Positions 31,901-39,937 of a stretch of DNA of 44,882 nt are shown piece by piece (the first letter of the stretch is position 1; the number at the start of each line of letters is the position of its first letter). Position numbers and translations under genes: made by a program. The DNA comes from Croceimicrobium sp965656185 (GTDB taxonomy: Bacteria; Bacteroidota; Bacteroidia; Flavobacteriales; Schleiferiaceae): positions 1 to 44,882 of the forward strand of contig CBFHJH010000017.1 of the NCBI GenBank assembly GCA_965656185.1, in the 5' to 3' direction. The notes under the pieces are model-generated. The model ran no database searches and was not told the DNA's origin. It saw nothing but the letters and a program-made list of their open reading frames with translations.

Positions 31901-33271
31901 CTTAATAGATCGCCGACTGCCGTCGGATAAATGAATAAGAACTATAAACAGGCCTTCTAATTGATGTTCGAGTCGGGCAGATTGGATCAGGTCATCGCGA
32001 AGGTGGAGTGCCCTCTCAGGAAATTCTAGCTTGAGGCGCTCGTTACCTTGAAAATCGTAAAAGCTAATGGCAATGATGTTTTGCGGGGTAAGTTCACTTT
32101 CCTGACTGGTCTTCGGATAGCGTATTTCCGAGGCGTTGGGAGCTTTTATGTCTACAAAGTGATCGCCACTATCAAAACCTGGCAATAGTTCTGTTTCCTT
32201 TAAGGCACGTACGATGAGGTAGTTTTTATGCTCAAAAGGACTTGGATCTTCAAGGCTCACTATTTCACCAGTAATTATGCCGTCATAATCGGAGCTATAG
32301 GGATAGGCCTGATTTAATTTGTGTTTGCCACTGGGCTCTGCTTTCTGCCAAACTTTAACCTGGTTAAGCCGCAGATACTTGGGGCCGCTATTTAATTTTT
32401 CTTGCAATCCGGGATGCACCCCTTGCCCGATCAGTAGTCGCATCGGCTTATCAAAAGGGAAGTAGCTTGATTGGTAAAGAATATCTCCTTGTTGGGGATA
32501 GGCGATGGGCCGATAGGAAAAGTCGCGCCAGCGGTAATGGATCCATTCGGGTTCATTGGCTTTACGGTAAAACCTCAATTGGTGCTGATCCCAATCTAAA
32601 GCACTGTACAAGGGCCCATTATGGAAATCATCATCGCGAAAGCGTTTCTTGATTAGCCGGCACTTCGCATCATCGCCGCAGTAATAATCTTGGTGAAGGG
32701 TGTAGGTTATTTCCTTGGTCCAGTTATCGTGAAAAGCACTCTGGCCATAGAAGTATTCGAAAATATCTATTTCTTGTTGACAGTCGCCCAATAGCCAAAA
32801 AGCAGGCCACTGAGCGCTGATGGCATCCATGCGGTAATCCAGTTCGAAACATCCCCTGGTGAATTCGATATAGCTAAAGATACCGGCGCTGCTAAACTCT
32901 TTTAAAACGGGCTCTGTGCCCACTAGTTCCCCATTTTCAAATATGAATCGATCGAAGTTTCGGGGTCGACGCTCCGTTTTTATTACTAAGTGCCCATCTT
33001 CAAAGCTTAGGTTTTCTTCGGCCATCCCTTCCAAAGATTCTTCGATGAGAAAACGGCCCCAGGGAAAGCCAAAGCCCCAAATATTGCGATCTAATTGTGG
33101 GCCGCTAAAGCTGTCTTGTAACACCAGAACCTCTGGATAGGACCAATCAATTGCCTTGTCCTCAGAAATGATTACGGTCTGCATGCCGCAGTCGGAGCTT
33201 TGAGCCCAGCTAAAGGCAGTAGCGAAAAGGCAGAGGAGTATGTAAAGCCTACTTGTTTTCAAGTACTTCAA
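31886..33271 (-). CDS. Secreted GH16-like beta-glucanase/agarase-type enzyme with probable type IX sorting tail
   Basis: 461 residues with a signal peptide ending near FSWAQ. WPAFWLLG at 155-162 and EIDIFE at 167-172 (E167 nucleophile, D169, E172 acid/base, the ExDxxE pattern with the extra residue of laminarinase, agarase and carrageenase subfamilies) support GH16. The last 70 residues (ISFYDFQGNERLKLE, GLFIVLIHLSDGSRR) resemble a diverged type IX C-terminal sorting domain. The true glycan is unknown. The start is TTG 33271, overlapping the S74-tail-like gene upstream by 23 bp, so the two are co-translated. Confidence 0.85.
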   Translation of the reverse strand: MKYLKTSRLYILLCLFATAFSWAQSSDCGMQTVIISEDKAIDWSYPEVLVLQDSFSGPQLDRNIWGFGFPWGRFLIEESLEGMAEENLSFEDGHLVIKTERRPRNFDRFIFENGELVGTEPVLKEFSSAGIFSYIEFTRGCFELDYRMDAISAQWPAFWLLGDCQQEIDIFEYFYGQSAFHDNWTKEITYTLHQDYYCGDDAKCRLIKKRFRDDDFHNGPLYSALDWDQHQLRFYRKANEPEWIHYRWRDFSYRPIAYPQQGDILYQSSYFPFDKPMRLLIGQGVHPGLQEKLNSGPKYLRLNQVKVWQKAEPSGKHKLNQAYPYSSDYDGIITGEIVSLEDPSPFEHKNYLIVRALKETELLPGFDSGDHFVDIKAPNASEIRYPKTSQESELTPQNIIAISFYDFQGNERLKLEFPERALHLRDDLIQSARLEHQLEGLFIVLIHLSDGSRRSIKLGFF

Positions 33272-33776
33272 TGCGTTTGTTTAATTCGATGACATGCAAG
33301 CTCAATTCCTCAACTTTTTCCAAAAGCATTCGATTGGCTTCGGCAAGGTCCAAACCTTCTTGTATGAGTTCCTCGGCGCTAGGAATACCTGGAAGATGCT
33401 TGTTTTTAACGATGTATTGCTCCAATTCAGGAAGCGACATAAGGGGATAAGTGTCTTCAAAAACATAATCGGCCCAGCCGGCTTTTTTGGCAATATCTAC
33501 CTTTACCCTTTCGCTTCGGATTCCTTTTTGGACGTAAAGCAAATAGCCATCGCTGGCTTTTTCCTGGCGCTTTAGGTCTTTGCCCAGATGCATCACACCC
33601 TCTTGGTTCAGGCTAAGGGCTTTGCCTGCATCGTCCGGAAAAAGCACTTCGAGCGGAAATTCCGCCTCAGGGCTTATCTCTAGTTTTAGTTGCCGGTTTT
33701 TTTCTGGCTCTTGCTGAGCAGAGCTAAGGATGATTAACAGAAAAAAAACCAATAAATAGGGAGTCTTTTTAAGCAT
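33249..33776 (-). CDS. Secreted protein with S74-tail-like C-terminal helix region
   Basis: 175 residues with a signal peptide (MLKKTPYLLVFFLLIILSSAQ). The segment ADYVFEDTYPLMSLPELEQY, NKHLPGIPSAEEL and a C-terminal coiled coil LLEKVEELSLHVIELNKRIE is the widely used Bacteroidota tail that resembles the end of phage tail-fibre and intramolecular-chaperone (S74) proteins, here without the catalytic S74 peptidase core. It probably trimerises. It overlaps the GH16-like gene downstream, suggesting a partner on the cell surface. Its function is not known. Confidence 0.82.
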   Translation of the reverse strand: MLKKTPYLLVFFLLIILSSAQQEPEKNRQLKLEISPEAEFPLEVLFPDDAGKALSLNQEGVMHLGKDLKRQEKASDGYLLYVQKGIRSERVKVDIAKKAGWADYVFEDTYPLMSLPELEQYIVKNKHLPGIPSAEELIQEGLDLAEANRMLLEKVEELSLHVIELNKRIEVLENK

Positions 33777-33799
33777 GGATTTTGAGCTTTAGTGCTTAA

Positions 33800-33834
33800 A
33801 AATATAAAACCCCGACTGGTTTAGAGTCGGGGTT
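33800..33834 (-). terminator. Terminator of the heme-type TonB receptor gene
   Basis: On the minus strand AAACCCCGACT and AGTCGGGGTTT form a perfect 11-bp stem with a 6-nt loop, followed by TATATTTTT. It lies 4 bp after the receptor stop. Confidence 0.92.
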
Positions 33835-33838
33835 TCAT

Positions 33839-36253
33839 TTAAAACTGGAGGCGTGCACCTAAGATGAAGTTCCTTCCGGCTGCCACCAAACCGCTGCTGT
33901 AGGGCCGGTAACGTTGATCGGTAATGTTCTCTACCCCGGCACTAAAAGACCAAGTCTCGTTAATTTGGTAAAGTGCTCTTAAGTTTAAGGTGTACCAACC
34001 GGGCGAATAGGGTTCGCCTTCCGCGTTAAGCACGTAAATAAATTCTTTATTTCTTTCGCCGATATTGAGGTCATCTGGGGCTACTTCACCGCTAAACTGA
34101 ACATTGGCTTCTACTTGTAGATCACCTTTCTCATAACGAAGTCTGCTGATCCCGAACCAAGGCGCCGCGTGTCGTGATGGTCCAATTTGTCCTTGATCAT
34201 CCTCTTCTTCCCCTTTTTGCCAGTTGAACTGGTTTAACCAGGTAAATTGAGATGTGATCTGCCAATCGAGTCCCAATTGGAAGCCATAAACATTGGCCCG
34301 CGCGGCATTCTGAATCGCTTGGACTTGGCTCAATTCTCCATCGTAAATGAGACTGTCTTGACCATTTAAAGTGAAAGGCCTGCGCACCAGGGCCTTGTCG
34401 AGATAGGTATAGTAGATGCTAAGGTCGAACTTCAAGCTTTCCCCTAAAAGGGCGGCCACCCCAAGCTCACCATTGTAAGCATATTCGGCCGCCAGATCTG
34501 GATTAGGTACTACTACGATATCGTCTCCCGAATCAAATACCTTTCCAATGTCGTCTACATTGGGTGCCCGAAAGGCAGTACCAAAGTTCATTCGCCATTT
34601 CCAGGCTTCCGAAGGTCGGTACACTAAACCCAGGCTACCGGTTAAATTACCGGTATTCAACTCGCTTTCGCTGAAGGGGAGGGGGTAAAAATCAAGGTTT
34701 TTCCGAAAATCGGTGTTTACCATAAAGTGATTGTACCGCAAGCCCAGCTGTTGGGTAAGCTTTTCGCTCCATTCCCATTCATGGTTAAAGTAAGCAGCGT
34801 AAGACTGCCAAGTGGCTTGAGGATAGCGGTCGGCAATGTCCAATTGATTGCCAGTGTAAATGTTGATTGCCGATCCGTCTGAACGGACTTCATTGTACAC
34901 ACCTTCTAAACCATAAAAGATCTTGTGGTCTTTCGAGAGTCGCTTGAGAAGGTCTAGGTTAAAAGACAGGGCATTTACATTCTCTAATCTTTCTTGCAAT
35001 ATGGCGTCGCCAAAATCCCGATCGTTGCGGCTTTCTTCAAAACTTTGTTGGGCCAAACGTAAGGTGATTCGATCGGAAATAAGTGTAGAGCTGCGGTTGT
35101 TTAGCTCCAACTTATTCATCATCCAAATCTGGGGACCATAGAACCACTGCGCTGCTCTAGGTGAACCATTTCGACTGCGGATTAAACGATCATAGCGATC
35201 ATACTTGCTGGTTTCCGAATAGTGAAATGCATATTCGAAGTCCCATTTAGAATTGGGCTTATAAAGCAATTTATGCATGGTGCTAAACTGGTCGAAGCCA
35301 GTGCCCACCTGTAATTGGGGTTCATCGTTGCGGATCACCACATCTTGACCATCGATATTTTGAACATACCAAGGTCTCAGCAATTGGTCCGAACCATTGC
35401 TTCCCATGCGCAAATCGCCATATCGAAAATAGGAGCCGCTTCCACGGTAGGTCCATTTCGCACCACCAACATTAAGATCGAAGTGTTGCGACAATTCCTG
35501 ATTGGCGCTCGAGAAACGACTGTATACCGAACCTTTGATCAGGGTTTCCTCGTCGCTACTCAATTCAGGGCTCAGGGTACTGAAGCTCATTACTCCACCG
35601 ATCGCATCGGAACCATAAATTACCGAGCTGGGGCCAAAGTATACCTCGGTCCGCTCAATAGCAAAGGGATCCAAGGAAATCACTTGTTGTAGGTTTCCAG
35701 AACGGAAGATGGCATTATTCATCCGTATCCCGTCTACCGCGATAAGCAGTCTGTTGGTTGCAAAACCTCGGATCATGGGGCTGCCACCACCTTGCTGACT
35801 CTTCTGAACGAATACTTCACCGCTGGAGGCCAGGAGGTCAGCAGTGGTTTGAGGATTGTTGAAGATTACATCTTTGGTTTTAAGACTACTAATATTATAA
35901 GGCAGTTCTCGGGAAGACTGACTCCAACGGGTGGCTGAAATTACTACCTGATCCAAAGCCAAAGCTTCGGCACGTAGTCCCAGTCTAAAGTTCATACTGC
36001 GCAAATCGGCGAAGCTTAAGATCTTACTACTGTAGCCGAGAGAGTTGATTTCTATATGTTGTACATTTTTTAAAGAACTAATGTCCACCAATCCCCGATC
36101 GTTGGTGAAAAGGACTTTGGTAGGACTATTAATTTCTCGAATGGAAACTCTTTCGAGGGCTTGTTTTTCGTCTAAATCGTAGACATATAAGTGCTGTGCA
36201 TGCAGGCCACCAGCCAAGAGCATGCTAAGCACACTAAGGTAAATTCTTAACAT
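33839..36253 (-). CDS. TonB-dependent receptor, heme/hemoglobin type
   Basis: 804 residues from ATG 36253, which opens the signal peptide (MLRIYLSVLSMLLAGGLHAQ); an in-frame TTG at 36301 precedes it but adds a non-signal stretch. A carboxypeptidase-like N-terminal domain (about 20-95) is followed by the plug (SPMIRGFATNRLLIAVDG, FGPSSVIYGSDAIGGVMSF), a close match to hemoglobin/transferrin/lactoferrin-type receptors, and a barrel ending in FILGARLQF. It likely imports heme or an iron complex; no other heme-uptake genes are nearby. It follows a small membrane protein gene by 44 bp. No clear Fur box was found by eye. Confidence 0.93.
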   Translation of the reverse strand: MLRIYLSVLSMLLAGGLHAQHLYVYDLDEKQALERVSIREINSPTKVLFTNDRGLVDISSLKNVQHIEINSLGYSSKILSFADLRSMNFRLGLRAEALALDQVVISATRWSQSSRELPYNISSLKTKDVIFNNPQTTADLLASSGEVFVQKSQQGGGSPMIRGFATNRLLIAVDGIRMNNAIFRSGNLQQVISLDPFAIERTEVYFGPSSVIYGSDAIGGVMSFSTLSPELSSDEETLIKGSVYSRFSSANQELSQHFDLNVGGAKWTYRGSGSYFRYGDLRMGSNGSDQLLRPWYVQNIDGQDVVIRNDEPQLQVGTGFDQFSTMHKLLYKPNSKWDFEYAFHYSETSKYDRYDRLIRSRNGSPRAAQWFYGPQIWMMNKLELNNRSSTLISDRITLRLAQQSFEESRNDRDFGDAILQERLENVNALSFNLDLLKRLSKDHKIFYGLEGVYNEVRSDGSAINIYTGNQLDIADRYPQATWQSYAAYFNHEWEWSEKLTQQLGLRYNHFMVNTDFRKNLDFYPLPFSESELNTGNLTGSLGLVYRPSEAWKWRMNFGTAFRAPNVDDIGKVFDSGDDIVVVPNPDLAAEYAYNGELGVAALLGESLKFDLSIYYTYLDKALVRRPFTLNGQDSLIYDGELSQVQAIQNAARANVYGFQLGLDWQITSQFTWLNQFNWQKGEEEDDQGQIGPSRHAAPWFGISRLRYEKGDLQVEANVQFSGEVAPDDLNIGERNKEFIYVLNAEGEPYSPGWYTLNLRALYQINETWSFSAGVENITDQRYRPYSSGLVAAGRNFILGARLQF

Positions 36254-36297
36254 TTTTAAAAATTGAATTGATACTGTTTGATCTCTTTGATTCAGTA

Positions 36298-36828
36298 TCA
36301 AGTCTGGGGAGGAGGAGTGGCTATTTCTCTAAATCGAGTGAGAATAGCAAAGGGAGCTTGCCCATGCCTAAGTAAAGCTATATTAAAGGCACATTGGTGA
36401 TCGGCTAGGTCTAAAAATTGATTCTTCAATTGTTGCCATACTTGCTTTTCGCTCGGCAGTGGTTGAGGTAGATGTTTTTCTAGAAGAGCTTCAAAACCTT
36501 TCTTCAGCTTGCTTTCGCGATGATCTAGCCAAGCCAATAAGACCAAACTGCCGTCTTCGAGATGTTGAATCTCATAGATATCATATTTCTTACCATGCCA
36601 AATAAACTCTTCCTTCTGACGCTCCCAATTTAGCTGGGCATATTCATCGGCATTAAAGTGAAATCTTTCTAAGTCCGCTTTATCTAAACCAGCTTTAAAG
36701 AGCTGCTTCACCTCATGCCTTATCATAGCAGACCGCCCCTTGTACACCGATAGATGCACCAGAAAAGGAAGTGCAATTAAGGCGCTCAGCCCGAGATTTA
36801 GGCAATATTTTAGGATCGATCGATGCAT
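36298..36828 (-). CDS. Small membrane protein of unknown function upstream of the heme-type receptor
   Basis: 176 residues. One N-terminal helix at about 11-28 (LNLGLSALIALPFLVHLSVY) anchors a soluble domain with WHGKKYDIYEIQHLEDGSLV and a C-terminal low-complexity end (ATPPPQT). A similar protein sometimes lies beside TonB-dependent receptors in Bacteroidota (recollection, not checked). It is co-transcribed with the receptor, so it may sense or assist its substrate. I do not recognise the family. Its -7 box at 36839 lies only 10 nt before the ATG at 36828. Confidence 0.8.
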   Translation of the reverse strand: MHRSILKYCLNLGLSALIALPFLVHLSVYKGRSAMIRHEVKQLFKAGLDKADLERFHFNADEYAQLNWERQKEEFIWHGKKYDIYEIQHLEDGSLVLLAWLDHRESKLKKGFEALLEKHLPQPLPSEKQVWQQLKNQFLDLADHQCAFNIALLRHGQAPFAILTRFREIATPPPQT

Positions 36829-36838
36829 TCTATACTAG

Positions 36839-36846
36839 CAAAGATA
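36839..36846 (-). promoter_or_regulatory. -7 box of the small membrane protein / heme receptor operon
   Basis: On the minus strand TATCTTTG is a full match to TAnnTTTG, 10 nt before the ATG at 36828, implying a very short or absent leader. Confidence 0.6.
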
Positions 36847-36872
36847 AGTCGCTACTAGCTCTGGGCAAAGCT

Positions 36873-36880
36873 TACCTTTG
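36873..36880 (+). promoter_or_regulatory. -7 box of the EamA transporter gene, leaderless-type
   Basis: TACCTTTG matches TAnnTTTG and ends 4 nt before the ATG at 36885, so transcription should start at or near the start codon. This also argues against longer upstream starts in the same frame. Confidence 0.62.
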
Positions 36881-36884
36881 CCGC

Positions 36885-37823
36885 ATGAATCAAAAATCCA
36901 TTAAGCCTAGCTTGGCTTGGACTCTATTTATAACCTTAGCCCTGATTTGGGGAAGCTCCTTTATTTTGATGAAAAGAGGTTTGCAAAGCTTCGACTATAC
37001 CCAGATAGGTTTCATCAGAATAAGTGCGGCCTGGTTGTTTTCGGTGCTGATCGCTTTTCGTCGTTTTGCCCGTTTTAAACGCAAGGATCTTATTGCTCTA
37101 TTGGCTGTGGGTTATTTTGGTAATGGAATTCCCTATGTCTTATTTCCCTTAGCGGTTACTAAACTCGATTCTTCACTGGTGGGAATCCTGAATTCCTTGG
37201 TTCCACTTTTCACTTTAATTCTAGGTCTAATTTGGTTCGGGATTCGCGTCCGCTGGATCGGCGTTACCGGAATCATTTTGGGATTTGCTGGAGCCCTATG
37301 GTTATTACTACCTGGAATACAGGTAAACCCAGATAAATTGGCTTATGGTATTTATCCCATCTTGGCAACTATATGCTACGCGATAAGTATTAATTTCATC
37401 AATGTGAAACTGCAAGGACTCGACTCTCTGTCGATAACCTTATTGAGCACCACTACCATTGGTCCTCCGGCAATTATTTACCTTATGGGGACCGATTTTA
37501 TCGATATCATGCAGACGGATCCCAATGCTTGGCTAAACTTTAGCTACATCGCCATTTTGGGAGTTGTGGGTTCCAGCTTAGCGGTAATCATTTTTAATAT
37601 CCTAATCAAAGGGACTAGTTCATTATTTGCCGCGAGTGTTACCTACGCTATTCCGGTGGTAGCGCTCCTCTGGGGAATTTGGGATGGTGAGTCGGTAGGA
37701 GTGGAGCATTTCGTAGGAATGGTCTTGATCTTGACGGGGGTTTATTTGGTTAATCTTAAGGGGTCGCCAGCAGATCGCATCCGAAAGCGACTGGGTAAAA
37801 AAGAAAAAGCCGCCTCCAAATAG
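36885..37823 (+). CDS. EamA/DMT-family drug/metabolite transporter
   Basis: 312 residues and about ten helices in two EamA repeats. TLALIWGSSFILMKRG is the first-repeat signature; ITGIILGFAGALWLL ends the first half and MVLILTGVYLVNLKG the second. The substrate is not readable; relatives export amino acids, nucleobases or drugs. The start is ATG 36885 because the promoter box lies just upstream. Divergent from the small membrane protein gene. Confidence 0.93.
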   Translation: MNQKSIKPSLAWTLFITLALIWGSSFILMKRGLQSFDYTQIGFIRISAAWLFSVLIAFRRFARFKRKDLIALLAVGYFGNGIPYVLFPLAVTKLDSSLVGILNSLVPLFTLILGLIWFGIRVRWIGVTGIILGFAGALWLLLPGIQVNPDKLAYGIYPILATICYAISINFINVKLQGLDSLSITLLSTTTIGPPAIIYLMGTDFIDIMQTDPNAWLNFSYIAILGVVGSSLAVIIFNILIKGTSSLFAASVTYAIPVVALLWGIWDGESVGVEHFVGMVLILTGVYLVNLKGSPADRIRKRLGKKEKAASK

Positions 37824-37832
37824 AAGCGGCTT
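37797..37832. terminator. Bidirectional terminator between the EamA gene and the M16 pair
   Basis: AAGCCGC (37807-37813) pairs with GCGGCTT (37826-37832) around a 12-nt loop. The minus-strand copy is followed by TTTCTTTTTT, so it chiefly ends the M16 operon. The plus-strand T-run (CCCTTTTG) is weaker. It overlaps the last codons of the EamA gene. Confidence 0.75.
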
Positions 37833-37856
37833 CCCTTTTGAAAATATCCTAAAGTT

Positions 37857-39929
37857 CTAGTATTTGAACTCACTTTTCTTAAGCCCAGTATTCACTAAAA
37901 TTTCATTCACGTCGATACTGATCGACTGAGGGCCATTGATCTTCATGCTGTGCGGGAACATTACGCCGTTCACCGCTTTGTAATCGCCATAAGTTTGTGA
38001 AACCGTCATTGGGCCCTGTGGACCTTCAACCGTCGTTTCTTCTTTGATCTTAAGGCCGGTTTCTACCGAGTAGTATTCAGATTGGATCTGACCATCACCT
38101 TTGTCAACCTCAAGTAAGTAAGCTTTCTCGCCGTCTACCATATTGATCGAAACTAGGTTCAAGTCATAGCCAAGTTCTTCGTATTTGGTTTCGGCAAAGA
38201 AAGTGATGCGGTCTTCTAAGGCAGCGATGTCTTCTCCATCTAATTCCTGCTTACCCTGCATACCACCGGTTACTGCGGTCTTACCGTCGTAAACAGTCTT
38301 TTGCACGGTTCCCATACCAGCAACACTCATCTCATTGAAGTAAAGGTTAGGGCGCTTACGCATTTCTACACTGGTAGCTTCCATGGGCATGCCACTAATT
38401 GATACGGCGCTGGTGATCTTAATATCCTTCACCTCAGCTAATTTCTCTGCACCGCCGCGAGCTTTCACGTAGTTAGCCAATAGATCGGCAGCGGTCATTC
38501 CTTCTGGAATTGGCAAGCTGGGTGGACCGGTTTCATCTCCATTGAAATCATAGAAATTGATCTCGCCAAATTTCTCTAAGCTGCCAATGATCTCAGAACC
38601 TTTACCTACTGCGGTGATCACCAAGTTATCAGTATTGATGTATTTCTTAGCGGTAGCCATTACGTCATCTGCGCTAAGCGCGTCTAAACGCTTCAAGTAG
38701 TTCTCATAATAGTCTTTTGGTAAACCATAACGCTCAATGTTCAAAGCAAAACTTGCAATGGTTTGAGGGCTTTCCAAAGAGGTTCCAAAAGTGCCAATGA
38801 TATAGTTTTTGGCCGCTTGGAGGTCTTCATCGCTCACTTTCTCAGTCTGTAAGCGATTGAATTCTTTGATGAATTCTACGATGGCACTATCGGTAACCTC
38901 GGTTCTTACGCTGGCCGAAGCACTGAACTCACCCACTAGGCGATCGGCGTCGTAGCTTGAATAAGCACCGTAAGTATAGCCCTTATCTTCACGGATGTTT
39001 TGGAATAAACGACCGATGCTTCCGCCGCCCAAGATCTGGTTCATCAAACGTACTTTTACCACGTCTTCGTGACCTGGTTTAAGGTCTATGGTGTTACCTA
39101 GCTCCAATACGGTTTGTACCGAAGAATTACGATTGATAATGTTTACCGTAGTGTTCTCGTAAGTAGGTACTGGCGCATATTCTGAGCTTGGTACTTCTTT
39201 GGGCTCCCAATCTCCAAAATACTTCTTGATTAAGCGCTTTGCTTTCCAGTTACTAATATCGCCCACTACTGTAATGTAGGTGTTGTTAGGAGTCCAGTAA
39301 GTATCGTAGTAGGACTTACAATCCTCTAGGGTGATGTTGTTTAGGCTTTCTTCCGTTTCCAACTCGCCGTAAGGATGTTCGGCGCCATAAAGGCTACGGT
39401 TAAATAAGCGGCTCGAAAGAGAGTTAGGATCATCTTTGGCACTTTCGATACCAGAAAGACTCTGCTTTTTAAGCTTATCGAATTCTTCCTGTGGAAAGGC
39501 AGGATTAAGGGCGATATCCGCCAATAATTCAACGATCTCTTCGCTGTACTTACTAAGACCGGAAGCGTATACATTGGCTGACCCGGTGAAAACTCGAGCG
39601 CCAATGAAGTCAATTTCTTCGTCTAATTGGTCCTTAGGACGATTGGTAGTTCCCTGGCGTAAAAGTGAACCGGCAATGGATACATATCCGGCCTTATCGC
39701 CTTCTACGATAGGGTTACGATCTACCACCAAGCTAAAAGATACTCGGGGTAGCTTTTCATTTTTTACTACAATGACCTTTAGGCCATTTTTAAGTTCATA
39801 TAGTTTATAGTCGCCAAATTTAATCTCCTTGGCGGGGGCAGGCTCTGGGCGTACCGAACGATCGAGCTGAGCGAAGGCAGCGGTACTAATTAATAGAGCG
39901 AATAAGCTGCTTAAAATTCGTTTCATCAT
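37857..39929 (-). CDS. M16-family protein, non-catalytic subunit with lipoprotein-sorting-like tail
   Basis: 690 residues with a signal peptide. The first M16 domain lacks the zinc motif: where HxxEH should lie the sequence is IAGSLLRQG. It retains the substrate-binding R/Y segment (IREDKGYTYGAY) in the second M16 domain, so it pairs with the catalytic M16 protein 8 bp upstream. The last 220 residues (ADLLANYVKARGGAEKLAEV ... INGPQSISIDVNEIL) resemble the lipoprotein-sorting (LolA-like) domain common in such Bacteroidota proteins. Together they form a periplasmic heterodimeric peptidase. Confidence 0.92.
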   Translation of the reverse strand: MMKRILSSLFALLISTAAFAQLDRSVRPEPAPAKEIKFGDYKLYELKNGLKVIVVKNEKLPRVSFSLVVDRNPIVEGDKAGYVSIAGSLLRQGTTNRPKDQLDEEIDFIGARVFTGSANVYASGLSKYSEEIVELLADIALNPAFPQEEFDKLKKQSLSGIESAKDDPNSLSSRLFNRSLYGAEHPYGELETEESLNNITLEDCKSYYDTYWTPNNTYITVVGDISNWKAKRLIKKYFGDWEPKEVPSSEYAPVPTYENTTVNIINRNSSVQTVLELGNTIDLKPGHEDVVKVRLMNQILGGGSIGRLFQNIREDKGYTYGAYSSYDADRLVGEFSASASVRTEVTDSAIVEFIKEFNRLQTEKVSDEDLQAAKNYIIGTFGTSLESPQTIASFALNIERYGLPKDYYENYLKRLDALSADDVMATAKKYINTDNLVITAVGKGSEIIGSLEKFGEINFYDFNGDETGPPSLPIPEGMTAADLLANYVKARGGAEKLAEVKDIKITSAVSISGMPMEATSVEMRKRPNLYFNEMSVAGMGTVQKTVYDGKTAVTGGMQGKQELDGEDIAALEDRITFFAETKYEELGYDLNLVSINMVDGEKAYLLEVDKGDGQIQSEYYSVETGLKIKEETTVEGPQGPMTVSQTYGDYKAVNGVMFPHSMKINGPQSISIDVNEILVNTGLKKSEFKY

Positions 39930-39937
39930 TATCTCTT

